DNA of 60,861 bases from Acetobacteraceae bacterium (GTDB taxonomy: Bacteria > Pseudomonadota > Alphaproteobacteria > Acetobacterales > Acetobacteraceae). Under the pieces are notes generated by a model. That model did not search any database and was not told the origin of the DNA. It worked only from the letters and a program-made list of their open reading frames with translations. Location of the stretch: NCBI GenBank assembly GCA_022842185.1, contig JALHQB010000021.1, positions 1 through 60,861 of the forward strand, given 5' to 3'. A program made the translations under genes and the position numbers. Positions 44,431-52,981 of this stretch are shown in pieces (the stretch's first letter is position 1; each line of letters starts with the position of its first letter).

Positions 44431-46220
44431 CAGGCGGCCTCGACTATCGTCGTCAGCCTGGACACCGGGGCGGCGGCGGCCAGTTCGAGAACCGGCGCGG
44501 GCTCTACACGGCCATAGGCGGGGCTATGCCAGCCCTGTGTCACCCGGATGCGACATGGGGCATCGGCATCGAGGCGCAATCTCGCCCGTGGCGCTTCCAC
44601 GCCATCGGCCGTGATGCGCCAATCATCGGGCGCGAGCCGCCAGCGCAGCACAAGGTCTTTGAACGGGCCACCGACGCGGTCCACGATCGTCACGGCGCGT
44701 CCGGTGATCCGGACACGGCGTTCGTGCCGCCGGCCCTGCGCATCGCGCAGCGCAGCGCCGTCCGGCACGGCAACGCAGCGCGGCCAGCGGGCGAACAGGA
44801 ATCGCCCGACGCGCGGCATCTGGTCCTGCCCATCGAACTGAACGGTGTTGTGGCCCGCGGTTCCGGCAAGCGCCTCCGTCCACCAGGCCGAACCTGGCGG
44901 CGGGTTGTAGGCCCCGGTGCCGCCATCCATCAGCAACGGCGCTCCATCGAGCATGAGGTCGAGATGCAGCAGGTCCGCCTGGGCCGGACGGAAGCGCAGC
45001 GGGGCGCCAGTGCGGAGCAGGAGGTGGAAGCGAGAGGTTCGCTCACCCATCCAGCCCTCGCTGCGCCAGGCGGGATGAAGGCCGGAGGGGCTTTGCCCCT
45101 CCGGACCACCCCACCAAAGGCTTAAGGCCTTTGGAAACTCCGACTTGGTGCCGGGTTCCGACGCGCGGCGCCCGGTGGCGGTCGGGGCAAATATCGCGAG
45201 CGCTCGCCCGACGGTGCCCCGTGCATCCGAGGCGCCATGCAGTGACAGATCCGCCAGCACCGAATCATCCGTCGCCCCGCATCGCGGCAATGCCCCGCTC
45301 GCCGGGTCCATCACGCGGTCCAGCCACGCCGTCGCGGCCCGCGCCCGATCGGCGAAGGGTGCCGCGAAGGGCGGCGCCCCGTGGCGCCGGCGGAACCACT
45401 CGGCCAGCACCAGCGTGTCCAGCAGCAACCGGTGATACCCCGGCGATGCCTGCGCGAAGGCACCATCGGGGGCGACGAGCCGAGCAACGGTGCGCGCCAA
45501 GTCCCGCGCGGCGCGCGACGCCATCGACGTGTCGCGGAGCACCAGGCCAATGACGAACAGCCCTGCCGGCTCGCTGATCGCATGGTTGTTGTCCTGCGCG
45601 GCCCCATAGGCGCGTGCGGCCGCGATGCGCCTGACATGGGCTTCGAGCAGAGCGCGCATCGCCATCGGAGGCGCATGGTCGGCATCCAGCACCGCCAGCG
45701 CCAGGCACAGGTGCAGCGCACGCAGCGCGGCTTCCTGACCGCAGGCCCAGGCTGGGCCTCGGAAGGCCGGATTGGCGTCGCACCAGCCGCGCAACAGCGC
45801 TTCGGCCCGCGCCAGATGGCCATCCGCCGGCGCCAGGCGCGCGGCCTTGGCAAGCAACGGCAGCGCGAGCAGCCGGTTCGCCTCCCAGACCGGGCGAATG
45901 TCACCTGACGCGAAGAGGTCGAGGCCGAGGGCGGGCGCATCGGCGCGGAACGGTCCGTGCCAGCCAGGCGCCACGGCGGCCTCGGCAGCGACCGCCAAAG
46001 CGACGGCGTCGCTTGGCGTCACGTCTTCGAGGGACAACGTCGGCAGCAGCGGCCCTGCCGGCTGTGTCGCTTCACCCAGCGCGCGCGCCGCGAACCCTGT
46101 GCGCATCCGCAGGCGGTGCCATGCCATCAGGCCACAGGCGCGCGGCCCGACGCGCCGCGCGGCATCCGCGATGAGCAACGCCCGAGCCAATCGGCCCTGA
46201 CCGAGGGGAGCAGGTGACAC
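44430..46220 (-). CDS. Heparinase II/III family protein with a translated repeat insert
   Basis: About 596 aa. A helical N-domain (alpha/alpha toroid: GQEAALRALHLCLALAVLD, DNNHAISEPAGLFVIGLVL) and a C-terminal beta domain (FRPAQADLLHLDLMLDGAPL, GTAGHNTVQFDGQDQMPRVG) match the family of polysaccharide lyases found in capsule loci. It probably trims or degrades the uronate-containing polymer in the periplasm, but no signal peptide is visible. Residues from SEFPKALSLWWGGPEGQSPS are encoded by a family-1 repeat in frame. Start uncertain: GTG 46220 or TTG 46274. Confidence 0.85.
   Translation of the reverse strand: MSPAPLGQGRLARALLIADAARRVGPRACGLMAWHRLRMRTGFAARALGEATQPAGPLLPTLSLEDVTPSDAVALAVAAEAAVAPGWHGPFRADAPALGLDLFASGDIRPVWEANRLLALPLLAKAARLAPADGHLARAEALLRGWCDANPAFRGPAWACGQEAALRALHLCLALAVLDADHAPPMAMRALLEAHVRRIAAARAYGAAQDNNHAISEPAGLFVIGLVLRDTSMASRAARDLARTVARLVAPDGAFAQASPGYHRLLLDTLVLAEWFRRRHGAPPFAAPFADRARAATAWLDRVMDPASGALPRCGATDDSVLADLSLHGASDARGTVGRALAIFAPTATGRRASEPGTKSEFPKALSLWWGGPEGQSPSGLHPAWRSEGWMGERTSRFHLLLRTGAPLRFRPAQADLLHLDLMLDGAPLLMDGGTGAYNPPPGSAWWTEALAGTAGHNTVQFDGQDQMPRVGRFLFARWPRCVAVPDGAALRDAQGRRHERRVRITGRAVTIVDRVGGPFKDLVLRWRLAPDDWRITADGVEAPRARLRLDADAPCRIRVTQGWHSPAYGRVEPAPVLELAAAAPVSRLTTIVEAA
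45083..45134 (-). repeat. Family-1 repeat arm inside a coding sequence
   Basis: On the plus strand: GGAGGGGC-TTT-GCCCCTCC, GGACCACCCCACC, then CCAAAGG-CTTAAGG-CCTTTGG. This is arm B inverted. It lies entirely inside the heparinase-like gene and is read through without stop or frameshift, adding roughly 25-30 residues between the N-terminal toroid and the beta domain. Confidence 0.85.
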
Positions 46221-46274
46221 AGTCTCGGCAAGGACAGCGCTTCGCGTCAGGGCCTGCTTTCCGACGATTAACAA

Positions 46275-46310
46275 TCGCCTGTAAGTTGTATATTAGTTTT
46301 TGAAATTGTC
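46275..46310. promoter_or_regulatory. AT-rich divergent promoter region of the polysaccharide locus
   Basis: The only AT-rich patch between the heparinase-like gene and the SLBB export gene. On the minus strand TAATAT (46290-46295) is a good -10 candidate, and on the plus strand TATATT lies over it. The longest readings of both genes leave just 25 bp, so promoters and true starts must overlap, favouring start codons further into each gene. Confidence 0.5.
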
Positions 46311-49053
46311 GCTAGGCGTTCTTGTCCCCGTGCCACCGAGCCCGCCGCCCGGTCTGCGTTCCAGGTGCTTCCGCCGGATATTGGCGGTGGTGGCGATTGT
46401 TTTCGGCCTGTCGGCGGCGGCGTCCGGGCAGACGGGAGGGGGTGGTTCGGCGCTGCTCGCCCCGCCCACCCTGCCGCCGATCATGCCCAATGGCGCGCCT
46501 CTGCCCAATCTGCCGCCGGGCACGCAGCAGGATTTGCTTCAAAGGTTGCTCGACGGTGGCGCCACCCGCGGCCCACCGCAGGGGATGCCGCGCAGTGCGG
46601 CACCCACCATGCCCCCTGCGGCCTTCACGGCGCAGCCTCTGCCGGCCCCGACGATACCGGAGGAGCCACTATCGTCGGCCGAATCCTTCTTTGCCGCGCG
46701 TCTCGATCCGCCGCCGCTGCGCCAGTTCGGCTACGAGACCTTCCGCGGCGGTGGCGGCGGTGCCTCGCAGGGCTTCGGGGCCCTGCCCGAGGATTACGTC
46801 CTCGGCCCCGACGACGAGCTCATCGTCGCGTTTCGCGGCCGTGCCCGGCAGACACTGACGCTGCGGGTCGGCCGCGACGGCACAGTGCTGTTGCCCGACC
46901 TGGCGCCCATTCCGGCAGCCGGGCGCAGCCTGAAGGATCTGCGCACCCATCTGGAAGGTCTGGCGGCGCGTGACCTGGGCGGGTCGGAGGTATTCGTCTC
47001 GATCGGGCAGGTCCGACAGATGAGCATCTTCGTCGCCGGGGAGGTGTTGCGCCCTGGCTTCCAGGGCCTGAACGCGCTGTCCACGGTGCTCGATGCGTTG
47101 TCGGCCTCGGGCGGTGTCCGCAAGACCGGGTCGCTGCGCGCCATTCGCATCGAAGGCCCGCGCGGGCGCCGGGTGGTGGACCTGTACACGGTCATTGCCG
47201 ATGCACCGGGCGATGCGGACCTGAGCCTGCGCGAGGGCGACCGCATCATCGTCCCACCCGTAGGCGGCAATGTCGCGGTGGCCGGCGACGTTGCCCGACC
47301 CGGCATCTATGAATTGCCCGCAGGCCGGTCGGCCGCGCCGCTGAGCGAATTGCTGGCGCTGGCCGGCGGCACCATCCGCCAAGGGGGCAACCGGCTGCTG
47401 GTGCAACAGAGCGATGGCGCCGGTCGGCGATCCTTCGCCGAACTGGCGCCTGCATCCACGGTCCGCCGGGGCGATGCGGTGCTGGTGCAGCCCGGGGCCG
47501 ATGTTGTCGCCAATACGGTGCGGCTGGCGGGCCATGTTGCCATCCCGGTGACGCGCGCGGCGGCCGGTGGGCGGCAATCCCAGACCCTGCGCGGGCTGAT
47601 CTCCGATCGCAGGCTGCTGCGCAACGACCCCTATGTGCGGCTCGGCGTGATCTGGCGGGCGGATGCGCGCACGGGGCAGCGCAACTTCCGTGCCTTTGAC
47701 CTTGGCCGCGTGCTGGAAGGGCGCGCCAACATGCCGTTGCAGGAAGGCGATGAGGTTGTCGTCTTCGCGCGATCGGATGTCGTCTTCCTCACCTCGCCGG
47801 CCGTGCAGCGGGCGCTGCGGGGAGAAACGCCCGCCCCCGCAGCGAACGCACCGCCCGTCGCGGATTGCCCGGCGCTGACGGCGCTCGCACTTGCGTCCCG
47901 CGCGTCTCCGCAACGCTATGCCCATGTGAAGGGTGCCGGTTTCCCCGAGATCGGGTCCAGCCCCTGCCCGCAGGTCTATCTGGACTACCCGGACCTGCCG
48001 ACCTTTCTGCTCGACCAGTCCGTGGTGTTGACCGGCGAGGTCCGTGCGCCTGGCCTGTTCCCGATCACCGATGACACCGGGCTGGACACGGTCATCGCGG
48101 CGGCCGGCGGTCTGTCGGATGCCGCCGATCTCCGGGTGGTGGAATTCGCACGCGAGCCCGCGGATACCGGCGGCGCCATTCCGCTGGCGCGGACAAGGCT
48201 CGACCTGACCAGCCGCAACTTCGCTGCGGTGCGGCTGTCCGCCCGCGACACCATCCGCATCCCGCGGGGCTTCGGCGACCGCGATACCGGCCCTGTCATC
48301 CTGGTCGGCGAATTCCTCCGCCCCGGCACCTACGACATCCGTCGTGGCGAACGCTTGTCGGAAGTCATCGCCCGCGCGGGCGGACTGACGCCGCAGGCCT
48401 ACCCCTATGGCGCCGTCTTCACCCGCCATTCGGTCCGTGAGCGCCAGCAGGAGGGCTTCACCCGCACGGCGCGGGAATTGGAGACGAGCCTGATGCAGGT
48501 CGCCTCCGGCCAGGCTGTCGCCGGGTCGCGTGCGACCTCGGTCGATCTGGGCGCGGCCATCAGCGCGGGGCGGGAACTCGCCAATTCGCTGCGCGAGGCC
48601 CGAGCGGCCGGGCGTATGGTGGTGGAGGCCAATCCCGTGCTGCTCGCCGCGCGCCCGGAACTGGATGTGCTGCTGGAACCGGGCGACATCATCGCGATCC
48701 CGAAGCGGCCCAACGAAGTGACTGTGGTCGGCTCCATCCTCAATCCCGGATCGCTGCAGTTCCGTTCGGGTTGGCGCGCCTCGGATTACGTGCGTGCGTC
48801 GGGCGGGACGCAGCGCTTCGCTGACCCGTCCCGCGCCTTCATCGTGCTGCCCAACGGGCAATCCACCGCCGCCGGCCTGTCCGCCTGGCAACAGGGCGGG
48901 CCGCCGGTGCCGCCGGGCAGCCTGGTGGTCGTGCCGCAGGACCCCAGCCCCTATGAAACCTGGGGCTTCGTGCGCGACCTGACGCAAGTTCTGGGGCAGA
49001 TCTCGGTGTCCGCCGCGGCGCTGGCGGTGATCTCGCGCGAGGCAGGGCGGTAG
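46300..49053 (+). CDS. Polysaccharide export protein with six SLBB motifs (Wza/GfcE-like, large form)
   Basis: Up to 917 aa. A signal segment (RRILAVVAIVFGLSAAASGQ) is followed by a Pro-rich stretch, the Poly_export domain from about 163 (PEDYVLGPDDELIVAFRG), and six SLBB-like units, each with the V-x-G-x-x-x-x-P-G pattern (VAGEVLRPG, VAGDVARPG, LAGHVAIPV, LTGEVRAPG, LVGEFLRPG, VVGSILNPG). A last hydrophobic segment (VLGQISVSAAALAVI) closes the chain. No lipobox Cys is evident. It would form the periplasm-spanning export channel. Start is TTG 46300 or GTG 46330. Confidence 0.88.
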   Translation: MKLSLGVLVPVPPSPPPGLRSRCFRRILAVVAIVFGLSAAASGQTGGGGSALLAPPTLPPIMPNGAPLPNLPPGTQQDLLQRLLDGGATRGPPQGMPRSAAPTMPPAAFTAQPLPAPTIPEEPLSSAESFFAARLDPPPLRQFGYETFRGGGGGASQGFGALPEDYVLGPDDELIVAFRGRARQTLTLRVGRDGTVLLPDLAPIPAAGRSLKDLRTHLEGLAARDLGGSEVFVSIGQVRQMSIFVAGEVLRPGFQGLNALSTVLDALSASGGVRKTGSLRAIRIEGPRGRRVVDLYTVIADAPGDADLSLREGDRIIVPPVGGNVAVAGDVARPGIYELPAGRSAAPLSELLALAGGTIRQGGNRLLVQQSDGAGRRSFAELAPASTVRRGDAVLVQPGADVVANTVRLAGHVAIPVTRAAAGGRQSQTLRGLISDRRLLRNDPYVRLGVIWRADARTGQRNFRAFDLGRVLEGRANMPLQEGDEVVVFARSDVVFLTSPAVQRALRGETPAPAANAPPVADCPALTALALASRASPQRYAHVKGAGFPEIGSSPCPQVYLDYPDLPTFLLDQSVVLTGEVRAPGLFPITDDTGLDTVIAAAGGLSDAADLRVVEFAREPADTGGAIPLARTRLDLTSRNFAAVRLSARDTIRIPRGFGDRDTGPVILVGEFLRPGTYDIRRGERLSEVIARAGGLTPQAYPYGAVFTRHSVRERQQEGFTRTARELETSLMQVASGQAVAGSRATSVDLGAAISAGRELANSLREARAAGRMVVEANPVLLAARPELDVLLEPGDIIAIPKRPNEVTVVGSILNPGSLQFRSGWRASDYVRASGGTQRFADPSRAFIVLPNGQSTAAGLSAWQQGGPPVPPGSLVVVPQDPSPYETWGFVRDLTQVLGQISVSAAALAVISREAGR

Positions 49054-49076
49054 GTGGGCGACGCCCGTCCAGGAGG

Positions 49077-49134
49077 CGGAGAGGGGCTTTGCCACGCCCC
49101 GGACCCCTCCCCACCAAAGGCTTGAGGCTTTTGG
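49077..49134. repeat. Family-1 repeat, single arm (B inverted)
   Basis: GGAGAGGGGC-TTT-GCC with an extra AC insertion spoiling the stem, then CCCCACCAAAGG-CTTGAGG-CTTTTGG. It is a degenerate arm B in inverse orientation, 24 bases after the SLBB gene stop. Confidence 0.75.
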
Positions 49135-49298
49135 AAACCTCCTTTTGGCGCCGGGTGATCGAGGGGGCGCGGGTGCGATTCCTGGCAACCGGGCGTGCGG
49201 GCAAAGCTTGGCCGCCAGGCGTCGAGAATCCCGCAGTTCAGGGTCGCTGGCTGGGTGGGTCGCGCCTCATGCACGCGCAAATTGCGCGGCGCTGGGGA

Positions 49299-49358
49299 TT
49301 GGAGAAGGGCTTCGCCCCTCTCCAAACCTCACCCCACCAAAGGCCGAAGGGCCTCTGG
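49299..49358. repeat. Family-1 repeat, single arm (B inverted)
   Basis: GGAGAAGGGC-TTC-GCCCCTCTCC, AAACCTCACCCCACC, then CCAAAGGCC-GAAG-GGCCTCTGG. The linker GGCGCCGGG after the arm is also seen after the arm at 49077, suggesting that flanking sequence belongs to the element. Confidence 0.75.
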
Positions 49359-49457
49359 ACACCTTCTTTTGGCGCCGGGCCGACAGGTGCGTCACCCAGG
49401 CAAGGGGCAAGATCCGGGTGCCGATCCTGCCCTCGATGCCCCGCGCCAAGTGACGGT

Positions 49458-49514
49458 TTCCAAAGGCCTTGGGCCTTTGGTGGGGTGGCTTGGAGGGGCA
49501 AAGCCCCTCCAACC
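49458..49514. repeat. Family-1 repeat, single arm (B direct)
   Basis: CCAAAGGCC-TTG-GGCCTTTGG, TGGGGTGGC, then TTGGAGGGGC-AAA-GCCCCTCCAA with a perfect 10 bp stem. Ends 13 bases before the likely yjbH start codon, so it could fold next to the ribosome site. Confidence 0.78.
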
Positions 49515-49526
49515 TTCAGCCCTACG

Positions 49527-51653
49527 TTGCAGCGCCACTCCATCCTTGCCGCCGCCTTCCTCGTGTCGCTCCTCACCCTCCCCGCCCATGCGCAGGACCC
49601 GCCGCTGATGGTCGAGGGATCGGGGTCCGACTGGGGCGGCGTCGGGCTGATCGAGATGCGCAATGCGCGCTTCCGCCCCGATGGCACGCTCGAAGCCGGG
49701 TTCGGGCTGCGCCATCAGCGCGGCTTCTGGTTCCTCGGATTCCAGGCGCTGCCCTGGCTGGAGACGACCTTCCGGCTGAGCGAGCGGCTGAACGGCACGA
49801 CCGGGTCCGGGATGGTCTCCGACCGATCCTTCGACATCAAGGTCCGACTCTGGGAGGAGAATGACTGGCGGCCGGCGCTGGCCATCGGCATCCAGGACAT
49901 CGCGGGGACGGGCATCTATGGCGGGGAATACCTCGTCGCGTCCAAGCGCTTCTGGGATTTCGACATCAGCCTGGGGATCGGCTGGGGACGGCTGGGGACC
50001 TATGCCGACACCAACAATCCGCTGACCGACATCTGGGGCGGCTTCGCCGACCGTCAGCGCGATGTCGGCCAGGGCGGCACGCCGCGCTGGGGGACGTATT
50101 TCCATGGCGAGGACATCGCCTTCTTCGGTGGTGTGGAATGGTCGGTGCCGCCGATCCCGACGCCCTGGGGCGCGCTGGATGGGCTGCGGGCGAAGATCGA
50201 GTTCAGTGGCGACCAGCTGCGCGACGAACGCGGCGGGTACCCGGCGAATACGACCGGCCTGCTGGGGCTTTCGGCATCGCGGGTGAATGCCGGGCTGCAA
50301 TGGCAGAACGAATGGCTTGATGTCGGCGTGCAGTATGTCAACGGCACGGATTTCCTGCTGCGCGCATCGGTGCGGATGAACCCGAATGATCCGCCGCGCA
50401 TTCCGCTGCCCCCGCCACCGGCGATGGCGGCTCGACCCGATGAAGGATCGGCCGAGGCGCGGCTGATCGCCCCACGTCTGTTCGATGCGCTGCGCGCGGC
50501 CGGTCTCAGCCCCCGCGCCGTTGCGATCGAAGGCGAGGAGGCGCGCATCGCCGTGGGCGACGGGCGGTATCGCACCCTGGCGCAGGTGGTCGGACGGGTG
50601 GTGCGGGCGGCCCAGCCGCTGCTGGCACGGCAGGTGGAACGTATCGTTGTCGCCTGGTCCCTGGCGGGGGTGGAGGTGGCAAGGATCATGGTGTTGCGAT
50701 CGGCGCTGGAATCCGCCGCGCGAGGCCAGGGCAGCGCGGAGGAGATCTTCGCCACCGCCATCCTGATGGCGCCGGGCGAGGGCTTCGAGGATGCGGTCCG
50801 GGCGCCGGGACCGTTCTTCGACTGGCGGATCGAACCCGGGCTGCGTCTGGTACTGGGCGACCCGTCGCGCAGCGTGTTGTGGCAGGCGGCGGTGGTGGCC
50901 GGGGCGCGGGTCGAACTCGGTGCCGGGTTTTCCATCGCCGGCGGCGTGGCGCAGGTCGTGGCGCAGAACCTGGCAGGCGCGGCGACGTCGGATTCGCTGC
51001 TGCCGCATGTGCGGTCCGACTACGCGCTGTATGCGGAGGAAGGGCAGAATCTGGCGGTCCCTTCATTGTATGCCGAGGGCATCTGGACAGTGGCGCCGGA
51101 TGTCTTTGCGCGCGCCACCACGGGGTATCTGGAACCGATGTTCGCCGGCGTGTCGGGCGAGATCCTGTACCGCCCGCACGACCAGCCCTGGGCGATCGGG
51201 CTTGATGTGAACTATGTCGCGCAGCGGGACTACGACCAGCGCTTCGGGCTTCAGGACTACAAGGTCACGACGGGCCAGGTGTCGCTCTACCTCGACCTGC
51301 CTTGGTGGAACCTGACGACGACGTTGCGCGGCGGCCGTTACCTGGCCGGTGACTGGGGCGGCACGGTCGAGGTCGCCCGGCGCTTCGATTCCGGCATCGA
51401 GGTGGGCGCCTTCGCCACCATGACCAGCGCGTCCTATGCCGAGTTCGGCGAGGGGTCCTTCGACAAGGGCATATTCATCCGCGTGCCGCTCGACATCTTC
51501 GGCATTCAGACACGGTCATCGATGGGGGCCGTGATCCGGCCGGTGCAGCGCGATGGCGGGCAGCGCCTGGCGGTGGAGAACCCGCTGTGGGAGGTGACGC
51601 GGGAAGGGCGGTCCGAGGCGCTGCAACGCGGGGTGGCCTGGTTCACGCGGTAG
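49527..51653 (+). CDS. YjbH/GfcD family exopolysaccharide outer-membrane protein
   Basis: 708 aa. A signal peptide (HSILAAAFLVSLLTLPAHAQ) precedes the DUF940/YjbH core: GGVGLIEMRNARFRPDGTLE, FQALPWLETTFRLSERLN, IAGTGIYGGEYLVASKRFWDF. The C-terminal half is rich in alternating beta strands (FARATTGYLEPMFAGVSGEI, GQVSLYLDLPWWNLTTTLRG) and ends in a terminal aromatic-containing strand, as in outer-membrane barrels. In the yjbEFGH/gfc systems this protein is needed for polymer secretion. Start TTG at 49527 is set by the signal peptide; no ATG fits. Confidence 0.88.
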   Translation: MQRHSILAAAFLVSLLTLPAHAQDPPLMVEGSGSDWGGVGLIEMRNARFRPDGTLEAGFGLRHQRGFWFLGFQALPWLETTFRLSERLNGTTGSGMVSDRSFDIKVRLWEENDWRPALAIGIQDIAGTGIYGGEYLVASKRFWDFDISLGIGWGRLGTYADTNNPLTDIWGGFADRQRDVGQGGTPRWGTYFHGEDIAFFGGVEWSVPPIPTPWGALDGLRAKIEFSGDQLRDERGGYPANTTGLLGLSASRVNAGLQWQNEWLDVGVQYVNGTDFLLRASVRMNPNDPPRIPLPPPPAMAARPDEGSAEARLIAPRLFDALRAAGLSPRAVAIEGEEARIAVGDGRYRTLAQVVGRVVRAAQPLLARQVERIVVAWSLAGVEVARIMVLRSALESAARGQGSAEEIFATAILMAPGEGFEDAVRAPGPFFDWRIEPGLRLVLGDPSRSVLWQAAVVAGARVELGAGFSIAGGVAQVVAQNLAGAATSDSLLPHVRSDYALYAEEGQNLAVPSLYAEGIWTVAPDVFARATTGYLEPMFAGVSGEILYRPHDQPWAIGLDVNYVAQRDYDQRFGLQDYKVTTGQVSLYLDLPWWNLTTTLRGGRYLAGDWGGTVEVARRFDSGIEVGAFATMTSASYAEFGEGSFDKGIFIRVPLDIFGIQTRSSMGAVIRPVQRDGGQRLAVENPLWEVTREGRSEALQRGVAWFTR

Positions 51654-51922
51654 GGGGGATCCGTATTCGGCGCGCCTTCCACGCCAGACACTGGGTCGGC
51701 GGCGTAGGGCGCATATGCCAGTTCGGCGGATACCGGATCAGGCACCTGTTTCAGCGGCTGGCGGTTCGTGACCGTTGATTGCAGCATGATCGCGACCGCC
51801 ATTGCCGGGCGGAAACCGCCGATCCGGCTGGACCATGTGGCGCATGCCATTCCGGGGTGGCGCACCGCAAATGCCCGCGCCGCTGGACGCCCCGCCCGCG
51901 CCGGGGCATAGCCGCCACGGCC

Positions 51923-52981
51923 ATGTTGATCGACGCTGTCCTCCGGCATCTTGCCTTCGCGCTGGGTCTCGCTGCCTTGTCGGCCGGCGTGGTGCGGCTG
52001 ATGATCGCCTACCCCATTCTCGACCACCCGAATGAACGATCGTCCCATGCGCGGCCGACGCCGCGGGGTGGAGGCGTCGGCGTCGTGGTCGCCTTCGTGA
52101 TGGGCATGGCGGTGCTGTATGTCGGCGCGGATTATGCCCGGCTGCCACCGCCGCAATTCCTCGGCGTGATCGGCGCGGCGGTGGCGATCGCCGCCGTTTC
52201 ACTGTGGGACGACGCGGTCGATCTGCGCTTCGCGGTGAAGCTCGCGGCACAGGCGATGGCCGCTCTGGTCGCGGTGGCGGCGGGGCTGGTGCTGGATCGC
52301 CTGGCGCTGCCATGGGTCGGGCAAATCCTGATCGGTTGGCTTGGCGTGCCTTTGACATTGTTCTGGATCGTCGGCTGCACCAATGCCGTGAATTTCATGG
52401 ATGGGCTGGATGGGCTGGTCGGCGGGTCGGTCTTCCTTGCAGCGGTCATCCTGTGCGTGGTGGCGGGTGAGCAAGGTGGCTGGTTCGTCTATGCGGCGTC
52501 GCTGCTGCTGGCCGCCGGGCTGGCGGGGTTCCTGCCCTTCAACCTGCATCCGGCGCGCATCTTCATGGGCGATGTCGGCAGCCAGTTTCTCGGCTTCATG
52601 ATGGCGGTTCTCGCCGTCGCGGCGGCGCAGTTTGATTCGGCGTCGGTATCGTTCCTGATCGTGCCGCTGCTGTTGTTCGGGTTGCTGTTCGATGCCGCCT
52701 TCACCTTGATACGCCGCGCGGCGATGGGCGAACGCGTGGCGGCGGCGCACCGGGCGCATCTGTATCAAATGGCGCAGCGGTCAGGGGTTTCGGTACGGGC
52801 CGTCGCGGCCATTCATTGGGGATTCGTCCTGTTCCATGGCGCGCTGATCGCCTTGTTCCTGCACATGACGCCGGAGACCAAGCCGCTGATCGTGCTGCCG
52901 GCGCTTGCCGTGCAGGTCGCCTGGGCAGCCTATGTGGCACATCGGATGCGGCGCGCCGGGCTTACCTGGGCAGCGTCATGA
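51923..52981 (+). CDS. Polytopic phosphoglycosyl transferase (WecA/MraY family)
   Basis: 352 aa with 10-11 helices. Motifs in order: DHPNERSSHARPTPRGGGVG (nucleotide loop), W-D-D-A-V-D, NAVNFMDGLDGLVGG, FMGDVGSQFLGF and the basic HRAHLYQ loop that marks non-MraY members. It moves a HexNAc-1-phosphate from UDP-sugar to undecaprenyl phosphate. It is a second initiating enzyme within the locus, different in fold from that at 41307-41909. Start set at 51923; 269 bp without a gene lies upstream. 3' end overlaps the YjbF gene by 20 bp. Confidence 0.93.
   Translation: MLIDAVLRHLAFALGLAALSAGVVRLMIAYPILDHPNERSSHARPTPRGGGVGVVVAFVMGMAVLYVGADYARLPPPQFLGVIGAAVAIAAVSLWDDAVDLRFAVKLAAQAMAALVAVAAGLVLDRLALPWVGQILIGWLGVPLTLFWIVGCTNAVNFMDGLDGLVGGSVFLAAVILCVVAGEQGGWFVYAASLLLAAGLAGFLPFNLHPARIFMGDVGSQFLGFMMAVLAVAAAQFDSASVSFLIVPLLLFGLLFDAAFTLIRRAAMGERVAAAHRAHLYQMAQRSGVSVRAVAAIHWGFVLFHGALIALFLHMTPETKPLIVLPALAVQVAWAAYVAHRMRRAGLTWAAS

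Larger units (their letters stand above)
49054..49526. other. 473 bp gap with three family-1 half-elements
   Basis: Between the SLBB gene and the YjbH gene. Arms at 49077-49134, 49299-49358 and 49458-49514 fill about a third of it. An open frame in phase with yjbH runs back to 49089 through two of the arms but has no protein-like character; the signal peptide sets the real start at 49527. Confidence 0.6.

Noticed and set aside
49089..49526. N-terminal extension of the YjbH protein back through the repeats
   Set aside because: The added residues are translated repeat sequence and precede a clear signal peptide at 49527, which would be buried.
49054..49526. CRISPR array
   Set aside because: Repeats are few, palindromic in two parts, of uneven spacing and in both orientations; no cas genes are present.
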